Below are positions 49,901 to 60,969 of a DNA stretch of 64,000 bases, piece after piece. Source of the DNA: Musa acuminata AAA Group. Its lineage: Eukaryota > Streptophyta > Magnoliopsida > Zingiberales > Musaceae. Location of the stretch: contig NC_088356.1 of assembly GCF_036884655.1 (NCBI RefSeq), forward strand, positions 17,478,001 to 17,542,000. Reading direction: 5' to 3'. Every line of letters starts with the position of its first letter. Within the stretch, counting starts at the first letter, position 1. The notes beneath the pieces were generated by a model that saw only the letters and a list, made by a program, of their open reading frames with translations, did not search any database and was not told where the DNA came from. Made by a program: the position numbers and the translations under genes.

Positions 49901-50726
49901 ATAGGAAGAAAAGGAAGATTTGGATATCTCAGAAGACTTCCATTAAAAATGTTCTTAAAAGATTCAATATGAGTAAAGCCAAAGCAATTTGTTCTCCACT
50001 TGTAGGTCATTTCAAGCTTAGTTCGAAATAATATCCTACAAGTGAGAAAGAAAAAGAAGAAATATCCAGAGTGCCTTACTCATCTATAGTAGGCAGTTTG
50101 ATGTATGTTATGGTTTGTACTAGGCCAGATATAACTTATGCAGTTGGAGTTATTAGCCGATTCTCTCTAATCTTGGAAAGGAATATTACGTAGTGGTGAA
50201 ATAGATATTAAGATATCTAAGAGGTACTTCCAAGTTGTGTTTATGTTTTGGCAGTGATGAACCTGTGTTAGAAGGGTACACATATGTAGATATGGCAAGT
50301 GATACTGATTCTAAGAAGTTCACTTCAGGGTTCTTGATGATATTTACAAGGGGAGTAGTCTCTTGGCAATCTAAGTTATAGAATTGTATTGCTCTATCAA
50401 CCATAAAAGCAGAATATATAGTAATTACTGTAGCTTGCAGGGAAACTTTGTGGATGAAAAAGTTTCTACAGGAATTGGGCTTGAAACAGAAAAGATATAC
50501 TATTTACTGTGATAGTTAGAGCATCATTCACCTCTCCAAGAATTCAACATACCATTCTAGATCCAAGCATATTGATGTAAGATATCACTGGATTCGTGAT
50601 ATGCCTGAGATGAAAGAATTATAGTTAGAAAAGGTGCATACCAATGAGAATGGATTAGATATGTTGACAAAGTCTTTGCCTAAGGAGAAACTTGAAACAT
50701 ATAGGCGAAGAGCGGGCTTAGTATAG
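46943..50726 (+). pseudogene. Copia gag-pol, broken by many stops
   Basis: In order: gag (MEDLLYCKDLYKPIK start, LLLSSLPKSWETYV near 47320), protease (WVIDSGASFHIT, about 47726-47761), pre-integrase box (LWHKRLGYISENG), integrase (about 48230-48760, IRVDNCDKY and TPQQKGVTEWMN), reverse transcriptase (about 49400-49800, QLDMKTVFLHSDLEEEIYME and YIDDMLIVG, where YVDD has become YIDD), RNase H (about 50275-50600) and the end RRRAGLV. Stops occur in every domain, several of them at Trp or Gln positions. Frameshifts are seen near 48180, 48765 and 49830. Confidence 0.85.
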
Positions 50727-51152
50727 CTAACCATATGAGTTAGAGATGGAGAATTGTTGGGTCCAACCCATATGTTGGCTTGGACTAGACAATTGGGCCT
50801 TTTGAGCCCAAATCAATAATTAAAAAAGAAAAAAAAGAAAAAGAAAAAAAAGGGATGAGATGTGAGGGCAGCGAACGAGCGTGCGTTTAGCGAGCGGTGG
50901 TAGCACACAGCGAGAGGAAAGAACAGAGAATAGCGGGCTTAGTATAGCTAACCATATGAGTTAGAGATGGAGAATTGTTGGGTCCAACCCATATGTTGGC
51001 TTGGACTAGACAATTTGGCCTTTTGAGCCCAAATCAATAATTAAAAAAGAAAAAAAAGAAAAAGAAAAAAAAGGGATGAGATGTGAGGGCAGCGAACGAG
51101 CGTGCGTATAGCGAGCGGTGGTAGCACACAGCGAGAGGAAAGAATAGAGAAA
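50711..51152 (+). repeat. 221-bp tandem duplication spanning PPT and LTR start
   Basis: 50711-50931 recurs at 50932-51152 with about three mismatches. Each copy contains the pol end, the PPT and the first 177 bases or so of the LTR, so the element has two consecutive LTR starts. Confidence 0.93.
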
Positions 51153-51640
51153 ATCAATGGCCAAACATTATCAATTTTGACCCAAATTTTATACAGAGAA
51201 TCATTACAGTAAGCTCTACAATCTTAACAATCTACAGTTTACACTCTTTAAGATATTTTCGTACTATACCCATTTTGTGAGACCTAAAATTCTATTTTCA
51301 TGAAATCCATCTTTGGTGGTGTTGATACGTTAATGTTGAACCAAGATCTATATTGATGTTATTGTGATCCTCTGATTATTCTAGAGAAGATTTACTGTAA
51401 ACCTATTATTATTATTGGTGATAGTGAAAGTTTAAAGTGGATTACGGTCTTGTGATTTTTTCGCATTAGATTTTCCACATTAAAATTTGGTCTCATTGTA
51501 TGATTAATTTATTGCTCTACTGTTTATGTTGTTCTAATTAATATGTACTTTTGATAATAAGTTAGTATTTTGATGAGAAACCCATTTTGAAACACAAAGA
51601 GGGAAAGAGTTACTTGGGCTATAACAGATTTTTCCCAACA

Positions 51641-52783
51641 TTTTCATCATAGGTTAGACAAAGTTGTTCAATCATTGAGTCAATGTTTTACATATTATCT
51701 ATTGGTATTGTTCTCTGATGATCTTATAATAAAATTAGATTATTTGAAGCTAGTTCTGATTAGAAAAATGATAAGATGGTAATTTCATTGAATGCAACTT
51801 CTCTAAATATATATATTCTAATTTTCCTAAGTTTCAAATCTTGTATTATGTCATGGTATATTTATATTAAACCTTGATCAGATATGTTTGAATTTTATAT
51901 TATGTCATATTATCTAATAATTTTGCAAACAAGAACGCTGGGTATACAATTCATGTGCTAAAATTCTTTGCCACTTAAAGGAGTTTTTGATGTATAAATA
52001 TATGATCCATTTATGTTCGCAAATATGTGATGGCGAAGATTTTCTTATCATGTTAAATTGAAAAATGGATATTAGTGTCACATGTTTTTAGACACATTTA
52101 TCTTATAAGATTCCATTATCAACTAGTATAGATATCTTGCAATCCTTTTAATTACATAATTATGATTTATAACGCATAACCCTTGAAATGTGGGGGTTGT
52201 GGTACATGAAATTTAAGATATGTTTTTCATGACAAAGTATCATGCATATGTAAAATTATGATATATATGATGCATATATAAAATCATGAAAAATGTTTTG
52301 AGACTTTAAATTGTTAGGAAAACTATCATATGCAACATCATGAGTTTTATGTCAACTTCTTGATGTTAAATTATCCTAGAATTTTGGGGGCTTTAATTCA
52401 TGTTAATGATAATATTTATGTTATTTAATATCTTCTATGATATTTATGAAAAAAATGGTAATGAATAAATTGTATGTGCAATATCATGAGCAAATTATCA
52501 ATTCATATTAAATTTTACATTTCTTATTTGTATATATGAATTTGTTTATATTTTTGTTGACATGTTTATTATTGACATTTTAAGTATGTATGTCAAATGT
52601 ATTATTCATGATTACATGTTTATTATTATTATCAATTATTAAAAAATTTATCATGATAGCCTTAATATAAGCATTAAAATAAAGGAATTATTGTTTAAAT
52701 ATCATCAAGATGATATTTTAGCCTATAATGGACCTTCCTATGACAAAAATTTAACTATGGTGACATATTAGATCCCTCGAAGG
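51641..52783. other. AT-rich sequence, no gene recognised
   Basis: No supported open frame. Many TATG/CATG-rich words recur (ATTATGTCAT, ATCATGA). It continues the sequence interrupted by the 46184-51640 element. Confidence 0.5.
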
Positions 52784-53972
52784 AGATTTAAAGACGTGGT
52801 TCTGAACTGGTGTCCCCTCAGTCATCAAGAAGAAGATCGAAATAGATGGAAAGGTAGAGACTTATAAAGCAAGGCTAGTGAATAAGTGGTATCGTCAAAG
52901 ACAAAGTGTTGACAATGACGAAACATTCTCACTAGTAGCCATGCTAAAATCCATCTAAATTCTATTGGCTATTGCAACATACTATGATTATGAGATCTAG
53001 CAGATGGATGTGAAAACCGTATTCCTCAATAACAACCTTTAGGAGGAGGTGTATATAATACAACCCAAGGGATTCATGTCCAAGGACTACCTAGATAAGG
53101 TGTGTAGGTTGCTTAGGTCCATTTTTGGACTATAGCAAACTTCCCGAATTTGGAGCATAAGATTTGATGAGGCAATCAGATCTTATGACTTCGTTAAGAA
53201 TGAAGATGAACTTTGTGTGTACAGGAAGGTAAGTGAGAGCGCTATCACCTTCTTGGTGTTATATGTGGATGACATCCTGATCATTGAGAATGATGTAGGA
53301 ATGCTATCCACGGTAAAGGCTTGGTTATCTAGATATTTCTCTATGAAGGATTTAGGGGAAGCATCTTATATCTTGGATATTCAGATCTATAGAGATAGAT
53401 CCAAGATGATGCTTGGCTTGTCCCAATCCAAGTATATAGACACTATTGTTAAAAGGTTTGGAATTAAAAATTCCAAGAGAGGTCTCACAACGATGAGAAA
53501 TGGGATATCATTTTCTAGGAGTATATCCCCAAAGACTACTAAAGAAATGACAAACATATATAGGATACCCTATGCCTCAGCGATAGGGTTTATCATATAT
53601 GTCATGCTATGTACTAGGCATGATATAGTGCATGCTCTAAGTGTCACAAAAAGGTATCAGCCGGATCCAGGATTAGAGCACTAGAAAGCAGTAAAGTATA
53701 CCCTTAAGTACTTGAGAAGGACTAAGGATCTTTTACTAGTATATGGAGGTAGTAGCCTCAGGGTTGAAGGCTATACGGACTCAAGTTTCCAGTCTGATGT
53801 CGATGATAGCAAGTCAAATTCGGGGTATGTGTATACCCTGAATGGAGGAGCAGTATGCTGGAAGAGTTCCAAGCAAGATACTACTGCTAACTTGACCATA
53901 GAGGTGGAGTACATTACTGCAGTAGAGGCAGCGAAAGAGGGAGTCTGGATGAAGAAGTTTATCACAGATCTA
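52784..53972 (+). pseudogene. Older copia pol, 5' part (RT and RNase H), chimeric start
   Basis: It begins with 43 bases that match gag in antisense (compare 58692-58735), then goes straight into reverse transcriptase (KKIEIDGKVETYKARLV). YVDDILII (about 53261-53284) is present, followed by MKDLGEASYILDIQIYRDRS and RNase H (VEGYTDSSFQSDVDDSKSNS, about 53764-53823). It breaks at FITDL, where the younger element is inserted, and resumes at 62409. Scattered stops make it inactive. Confidence 0.85.
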
Positions 53973-55467
53973 TGTTGGGAAATCATTGGGGGGCGACATC
54001 ATATGCGCAGCGGAAGAACAAGAAAAACAAAATCTCCGATTCCCAAAAAGATGTTCGTCGTCATACGAAGATTGGTGCGCAAAAATCCGCAAAACACAAA
54101 ACTGCGTATAGAGATTGTGTTACCTAGGGAGATCGTATATCCCTGTTTCCTTGCAGATGCTTAGGAGAGGGTGAAGGAGGTCAAGCGTCCTCCTCTCTAG
54201 CGGTGATCCACACAGCAGGGTTGCGACGACGCTCCTCAAAACTCCAGGCCTACTCTGAGGTGGAGAGGGAGAGGAGAATAGGAAAGGCAAACAAAGACTC
54301 TAGCCTATGAGGCTGTGAATCCCTCCTATTTATAGAGATCCCGTGTCAAACCCTAATGGGTCCTTCCCTAGTGGGTATTGGATCTGCATCCAATAAGACA
54401 AGGGCTCCGTCGGATATCTCATATCCGAACCTCTACTCATCGCAATGCCTACCATATGTGTGTGACCCTCTAGGCCCAATATCGAGCTGGCCGTGAGTCA
54501 TACCTGTCAGAACTCCTTCTAACTCAGTGAATTATTATCTCTGTAATAATTCACTCGACTCATCGACTATGGACGCACTAGGCCACTACGCCGTAGTCCC
54601 CAGACGATACAGGGGAATCCAATCCATTGGACCTGTTTGTCCTCAGTTACCATGTATCTATAGTCCCTCATCCATCTAATATCCCAGAGACCGTATATCG
54701 AGTATGGTGCTGTCAGACCCATACGGTTTCTACTCGAGTCTCGCTCTAATCGGATTCTCCCGGAGAACTCTTTCTCTCTCAACCCGAATAACCCTGGCCA
54801 GGGATTTGTCTGAGCAAGAACATATAGGATATTCCTCTCATGACGCCGAGAGTGGATGATCCTCTATTGACACTCAATAGCCCTCGTAAGGTCGACTACC
54901 ACTCCCAATGACCAGCTGTACTAGATCTGAGGACAGCCAAACTTATAAGTCTGGTATCAAAGAGTGGAGCACTCATACAGGACATCCTTGGTGTCTCAAG
55001 TCTAAGGACCAGATACACCACTAGGACTACGGAATCGCTGTCTGACAATAAGGCATCATCAACCATCCAGCATTCCATAAGCGGATCAATCAGTGAACTC
55101 ATTCTCCAATGAGCACTTGTACTGTATCCCTAGTGTCCCTACACGAGCAGCTATGAGACCAGCTGCATCCATCATATGGACGGGTATACAGCACACTAGT
55201 CTATCTGGTTATCACGATGTCCCTCTCGAGTAACCTATGACCGGGATTATTTAGGATATGTGTTTAAAGGTGAATCGATCTCATTATCGTGATCTCATCA
55301 CGATCCGATTCCCATTGCACAAATCCAAGGACATCACAATATATATATGCATTTATGCAATAGTTATAAAGTGATATACGCCAAAATATAATAAGCAAAA
55401 AGATTCTGTATCAAGTCACACGTACCATCACTCACGTGATTGGCTTGCTGGGCACCTATGACTAGCA
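53973..55467 (-). repeat. 3' LTR of the younger copia element
   Basis: 1,495 bp, TGTTGGGAAATC...TGACTAGCA on the + strand. The antisense TATA region TATTTATAG lies at 54328-54336. It holds the recurring LTR open frame on the minus strand (54896-55102). Confidence 0.95.
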
Positions 55468-55481
55468 ATCTCCCACTTGAC
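55468..55481 (-). other. Polypurine tract of the younger copia element
   Basis: GTCAAGTGGGAGAT on the minus strand, immediately before the LTR. The older relative has AAGTGGGAGAT at 62680-62690. Confidence 0.9.
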
Positions 55482-55575
55482 CTAAAGCCAATCACCTATA
55501 TGTCTGATCCCCATCAGACCCCTGTGACGCTCAAAGATAATCTGAGACAACGGCTTTGTCAGTGGATCTGCAATG

Positions 55576-58500
55576 TTATCTTCGGATGGAACTCTTTCCA
55601 CTGCTACATATCCTCGGGTTACGATCTCTCTGATAAGCTGGAACCTCCTCAGAACACTTCTGATGAGACCCGGGTTCCCTTATTTGAGTAATCACCCCAT
55701 AGTTGTCGCAATATAAGGAAGTCGACTTGTCGCTATCTGTATCGACTCCCAAATCTGTGATAAACTTCTTCACCCAGACTCCCTCCTTTGCTGCATCCGA
55801 TGCAGCAATGTACTCCGCCTCTGTGGTCGAGTCAGCAGTAGTATCTTGCTTGGAACTCTTCCTGCACACTGCTCCTCCATTCAAGGTGTACACATACCCT
55901 GAATTCGACTTGCTATCATCGACATCAGACTGAAAATTTGAGTCAGTGAAGCCTTCAACCTTAAGGCTATTACCTCCATATACTAGTAAAAGATCCTTAG
56001 TCCTTCTCAAGTACTTAAGGATACACTTTACTGCTTTCCAGTGCTCCAAGCCTGGATCCGCCTGATACCTGCTCGTGACACTCAGAGCATGCGCTATATC
56101 AGGCCTAGTACATAGCATGACATCCATGATAGACCCTATTGTTGAGGCATAAGGTATCATATCCATGTTCGCCCTTTCTTGGAATTTTCCATGCCAAACC
56201 TTTTGACAATGGTTTCTATTTACCTGGACTGGGATAAGCCAAGCATCCTTTTGTTCTTAACGAAGTCATAAGATCTGATTGACTCATCAAATCTTATGTT
56301 CCAACTTCGGGAAGCTTGCTTTAGTCCATAAATAGATCTAAGCAACCTACACACCTTATCTGGGCAGTTCTTGGACACGAATCCCTCAGGTTGCATCATA
56401 TACACCTCCTCCTCGAGGTTCCCATTGAGGAATGCGGTTTTCACATCCATCTGCCAGATCTCATAATCATAGTGTGCTGCAATAGCCAATAGAATTCTGA
56501 TGGATTTTAGCATTGCTACGGGTGAGAAGGTTTCGTCGTAGTCAACACCTTGCCTTTGAAGATACCCTTTAGCCACTAGCCTTGCTTTATAGGTCTCTAC
56601 CTTTTCATCTACTCCGATCTTTTTCTTAAAGATCCATTTGCAACCGATGGGTACAATACCTTCGAGCGCATCAATTAGGTTCCAAACCTTATTGGAGTAC
56701 ATAGAATCCATCTCAGAATTCATGGCTTCTTGCCACTTCCCGGAGTCTATACTCATAATAGCCTCCTCGTTGGTCTAAGGATCAATATCCTCAGCATCCT
56801 CTCCTCTAATATGTCCCACATATCTCTCAGGAGGATGAGATACTCTATCAAACCTGCGTAAAGTTGAAACTTGTGTATTAGGTTCCTGAACAGACTCGGG
56901 CTGTAGAGTGGTGCTTGAGCTTGGTTCTCTAACTTCGCTCAATTCTATCATTCTCCCACTGTCTCCGCCAAGAATGTGTTCCTTCTCAAGGAACACAGCT
57001 CTCTTAGCTACAAAGACCTTTTTGTCCTCGAGATGATAGAAATAATACCCACAAGTTTCCTTGGGGTATCCCACAAATATGCATCGCTCTGTCCTTGATT
57101 CTAACTTATCGGGGTTGTGTCTTTTAACGTGGGCAGGGCAGCCCCAAATCTTAACAACCTTAAGATCAGACTTCTTCCCTTTCCATATCTCATATGGTGT
57201 AGACACTACCGACTTAGTTGGAACTCTGTTCAGAAGGTAAGCTGTGGTCTCTAGGGCATATCCCTAGAAGTAGGTCAGCGAAACTCATCATGGACCGTAC
57301 CATATCTAATAAAGTATGATTTCTCCTTTCAGAGACACCATTGAGCTGAGGTGTGTAAGGAGGTGTCCATTGGGATAACATCCCATGGTCCTTGAGGAAC
57401 TGAGTAAACTCTGTACTTAAGTACTCACCTCCTCGATCTGATCGAAGAGTTTTGATACCCTTTCCAGTCTGGTTCTCCACCTCATTCTTATACTCTCTGA
57501 ATTTCTCAAAGGTCTCGGACTTGTACTTCATTAAGTACACATATCCATACCTTGAGAAATCATCAGTAAATGTAATGAAGTAGGAGTAACCTCCAATGAC
57601 ATGAGTTGACATGGGTCCACATACATCACTATGTATGAGTTCCAACAACTCAGTGGCTCTCTCTCCAGTTCTACTAAATGGAGATTTGGTCAGTTTTTCA
57701 CGAATGCAAGGCTCACAAATTGCATATGACACATAGTCGAATGGATCTAGATATCCATCATTTAGCAACTTTTGAATCCTTCTTTCATGGATGTGACCTA
57801 GCCTACAATGCCACAGGTATGTACTGTTCAACTCATCTCGTTTCCTTTTGGACACATTTACATTCATGATATGTGGAGTGGTGTCTAACATAAATAAACC
57901 ATTATGCAATGTTCCTTTCGTGATGATCTTATCATCTAATAATATCGAACAACCATTGTTCTCAAAAACAAATTTATATCCACTAACTGTTAAACATGAA
58001 ATGGAGATAATGTTTTTGATAATAGAAGGAACAAAATAACATGCATCTAATGCAATAAAAGTTCCATTAGGCAGATGTAGGGCGACCTCGCCAACAGCTA
58101 ATATAGCAACTTTTGCTCCATTACCCATCTTGAGGTCCATCTCGCCTCTCTCTAGTCTCCTAGGCCTTGCCAGAACCTGCAACGAATTGCATATATGATA
58201 AGCACTACTGGTATCCAATACCCATGTGTTATCATAAGAGTCTGACAAATGGAGACTGATCATGAATGTACCTGAAGCTTCATCAAGCTTTTGTTTCGCC
58301 CTTTCTGCAAGATACTCTTTGTAGTTTCTCTTCCAGTGCCCATCTTTACCACAGTGGAAGCACTGGCCTTTGTCCTTTGCTGGGTCTTTCTTAGCAACCT
58401 TTGCTTTACTTGGTTTGCCCTTGCCCTTTCCCTTCTTAAGGGACCTTTCTGCTTTCCTTTTCTTTCTGGTCTCACTAGTGTAGAGAACTGGCTTCTCTTT

Positions 58501-59092
58501 CTTAATAGTTCTCTCTGCCTCCCTCAACATATTGAGGAGCTCTGGGAGAGTCACCTCAAGCTTGTTCATATTAAAATTCATTATGAACTGTGAAAAGGAA
58601 TCTGGTAGGGACTGAAGCACAATGTCCACACACAAATTATCCTCTAGGACCATTCCTAGACCTGTGAGTTTCTCTATCCACTCAATCATCTTTAGGACAT
58701 GGTTCTGAACCGGTGTCCCCTCAGTCATCCTAGCGCGGAAAAGGCTCTTGGATATCTCATATTGTTGAGTCCTTCCCTGTTTCTCAAACAATTTGCGGAC
58801 ATGTAGGAGAATGGATCTGGCATCCATCTTTTTCATGTTGTCTCTGTAACTCTGGAGTCATAGAGCCCAACATATAGCACTGAGCAAGAGTGGAGTCATC
58901 AATGTACTTCACGTAGCGAGCGATCTAATCCTCGCTTGTCCCTTCTTCGGGCGTAGGCATCACTGTATCAAGGACGTACACGATTTTCTCCGCTGTGAGA
59001 ACAATTCTCAAGTTACGGAGTCAATCCGTATAATTTGGACCAGTGAGGCGGTTGACATCAAGTATGTCACGTAAGGGATTTGAAAGCGACAT
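55576..59092 (-). pseudogene. Copia gag-pol with RT catalytic block deleted
   Basis: Gag starts at 59092 (MSLSNPLRDILDVNRLTGPN), with two early stops and a one-base slip in an A-run near 58836. Gag then continues (58836-57214) with a zinc box that has lost its last Cys ([14 protein letters not shown]). The protease reads [10 protein letters not shown], the Gly after the catalytic Asp being Ser. Integrase motifs are [29 protein letters not shown] and NGVSERRN. A frameshift near 57240 and a stop at about 56775 follow. Reverse transcriptase (56756-56220) jumps from SYDFVKN to KRMLGLSQSR, skipping YVDD. A second smaller deletion lies near 56170. RNase H (56166-55576) keeps VEGFTDSNFQSDVDDSKSNS but shifts frame at GSHQK. 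Confidence 0.9.
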
Positions 59093-59287
59093 TTTTTTAA
59101 AATAAAGATGTAGTAGAAATGAATAACATACAGATTTTGCAAAAAATAAACTATTAAGATATGGACTTCTATCTTAATATGCTCCCACTATTTTACTAGC
59201 GAGTCACGCGACACCCTCATCACGTAAAACGGAAGTCTCCGGCAAACTTCTAGTGGGGATCAGGATCCAATCAGCGTCTTAGTGTAA

Positions 59288-59580
59288 CCTCGAGGGACTC
59301 GACCAATCACACTAAGCCTAAAAGGTAGGCAACTCTTGCCGATCACAACTCCTTGTGATTCCCGTCCTGTTCGGCCTCCGAATCACCATGGCCTCGAGGG
59401 ACTCGACCAACCATGATGCTCGGTTAAGTCAACACCTTCGTTACAAGATGAGTCCGATTTGATGATATACCCTCGAGGGACTCGACCAAGCATACCATGC
59501 CCTCAGGTCACCGGTGACATCTCTATGTCGTAAGCAAGATAGCGAATCGCGATATAGGTGAGTCTCGAGGGACTCGACCA
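59288..59580. repeat. Four copies of a 17-bp CTCGAGGGACTCGACCA motif in the leader
   Basis: Exact copies of CTCGAGGGACTCGACCA lie at 59289-59305, 59393-59409, 59472-59488 and 59564-59580, spaced 104, 79 and 92 bp. The intervening sequence is not repeated. All lie between PBS and gag. Confidence 0.95.
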
Positions 59581-60369
59581 ACTCAACCTACACCGGGAAT
59601 CGGTTCCTACTCATAACGATGGAAGGCCACGTGGGTCAATCTAATTGCCTCACGTTTACCGACTTAATATTATCGAGAGATGTTTCTATAATTTGGTCTC
59701 CTAATATGACATGTCACACATATACATATTTAATATATATCTACATCGCATGCAAATATATATATATATATATATCTAGTATGTGTATAAGCAATCACAC
59801 CAGATGATCATGGACCACAACCTAATATGATTAGGCCCGAGCCAGTAGGCCTAATCACTCACATCAAGATCTATGTGTGCAATGGTGCATCTTCATGCCC
59901 TGTGATCGTCCATCTCGTCCTCGTCGGTTTCGTCGACATCTTGATGCATCTTCATGCATCGCGATCGTCCTTCTCGTGGGTCCCGCTATCGCATCCACGC
60001 TCCCGCTGCGCCTCCTCATGTGATTACAACTTAATCATAGGCACGCAGGCCCGACAATAAACGAGAAATATAATGGAGGCTCGTAGACCTCAATAATAAT
60101 AATCACAAGTACACACATCACACGGTCCATGATCATCCGTCCACACATCATACATCATATGTATAAATAATCATCATGTAAGACTACTAGATAATAATAA
60201 AAATAATAATCAACTAAACCTTTTAATTAATTAATATTTTCTGAAATCAGGGACATATAGGGAATTTCTGAATTTATAGGGGTATTTTCGTAATTTGGAC
60301 AAAAGACAGAAACTGGAATTTCTCAAATTCCGAGGGGCAAAACTGTCTTTTACCCAGAAAACCCTAATG

Positions 60370-60860
60370 TCCTTTCCCCTTTTCGCTGCTGCCGCCGCCG
60401 CCACCCTGCCGGCGGCAACCTGTGCGGCGAGGGGCGGGGCGCTGCCCTCGCCTGCGGGCGGCACGCCCACTGGCGGCGTTGCCGCTGCAGGTGGGCGCCC
60501 CCGCGGGCGTCGCCGCCTCCGCGGGCAGTTCTGCCGGCGGGGCAACGCCCGCAGGCGGTGCTGCCTCGCTGGCGGCCGCGCCTGCGGGGTTTTTGCCCGT
60601 GGGAGCAGCGGCCACAGGCGCCGCTGCCCTGCGGTGCCTCAGCCCGCGCTGCTGCCCCGCGGCGCCTCTACCCGCGGGCTCAGCGGCCGCAGGCGCCTCT
60701 ACCCGCGGGCTGCCAGCCCCGCCGGCCGCAAGCCTGCTGCAAGCAGACCGCCGGCCGGCTGCTGCAGGCACAGCGCTTGCGCATGCGCCGGCGCTGTGCT
60801 GCCTGGCTGCGGCTGCGGCTGCCGCTGCAGGCATGCAGATCGAGGGCAGCAACTGTTGCT
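60370..60860. repeat. Very GC-rich low-complexity block in the leader
   Basis: About 490 bases of GCC/GCG/GGC-rich sequence inside an otherwise AT-balanced element, close to the PBS. Long open frames of Ala/Gly/Arg/Pro on both strands (up to 222 codons) are composition artefacts. Confidence 0.85.
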
Positions 60861-60954
60861 GCCCTTCCTCGCTTTTGCGTCAACGATTTTGACGTCAAAA
60901 TTCTTCCTAAATACAATACACGCAGTTCAAAACCAATCATTCGCACGAACAACC

Positions 60955-60969
60955 TGGCTCTGATACCAC
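60955..60969 (-). other. Primer-binding site of the younger copia element
   Basis: GTGGTATCAGAGCCA on the minus strand directly after the LTR: the initiator-Met tRNA site. Confidence 0.92.

Larger units (their letters stand above)
46184..51640 (+). mobile_element. Copia element with TTTTC target duplication, decayed
   Basis: 5,457 bp with LTRs at 46184-46839 and 50755-51640 and perfect TTTTC repeats outside (46179-46183 and 51641-51645). The PBS after the 5' LTR (GTGGTATAACAAG) is a worn initiator-Met site, and the PPT AGATGGAGAAT precedes the 3' LTR. The 3' LTR is longer because of a 221-bp tandem duplication. The LTRs differ at many sites, so this is an older insertion than the SIRE-like one. 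Confidence 0.88.

Noticed and set aside
60295..60963. Long open frames (up to 222 codons) on both strands of the GC-rich block
   Set aside because: Composition is Ala/Gly/Arg/Pro-rich on both strands at once, as expected from GC-rich low-complexity DNA lacking AT-rich stop codons. The block lies in a transposon leader between PBS and gag.
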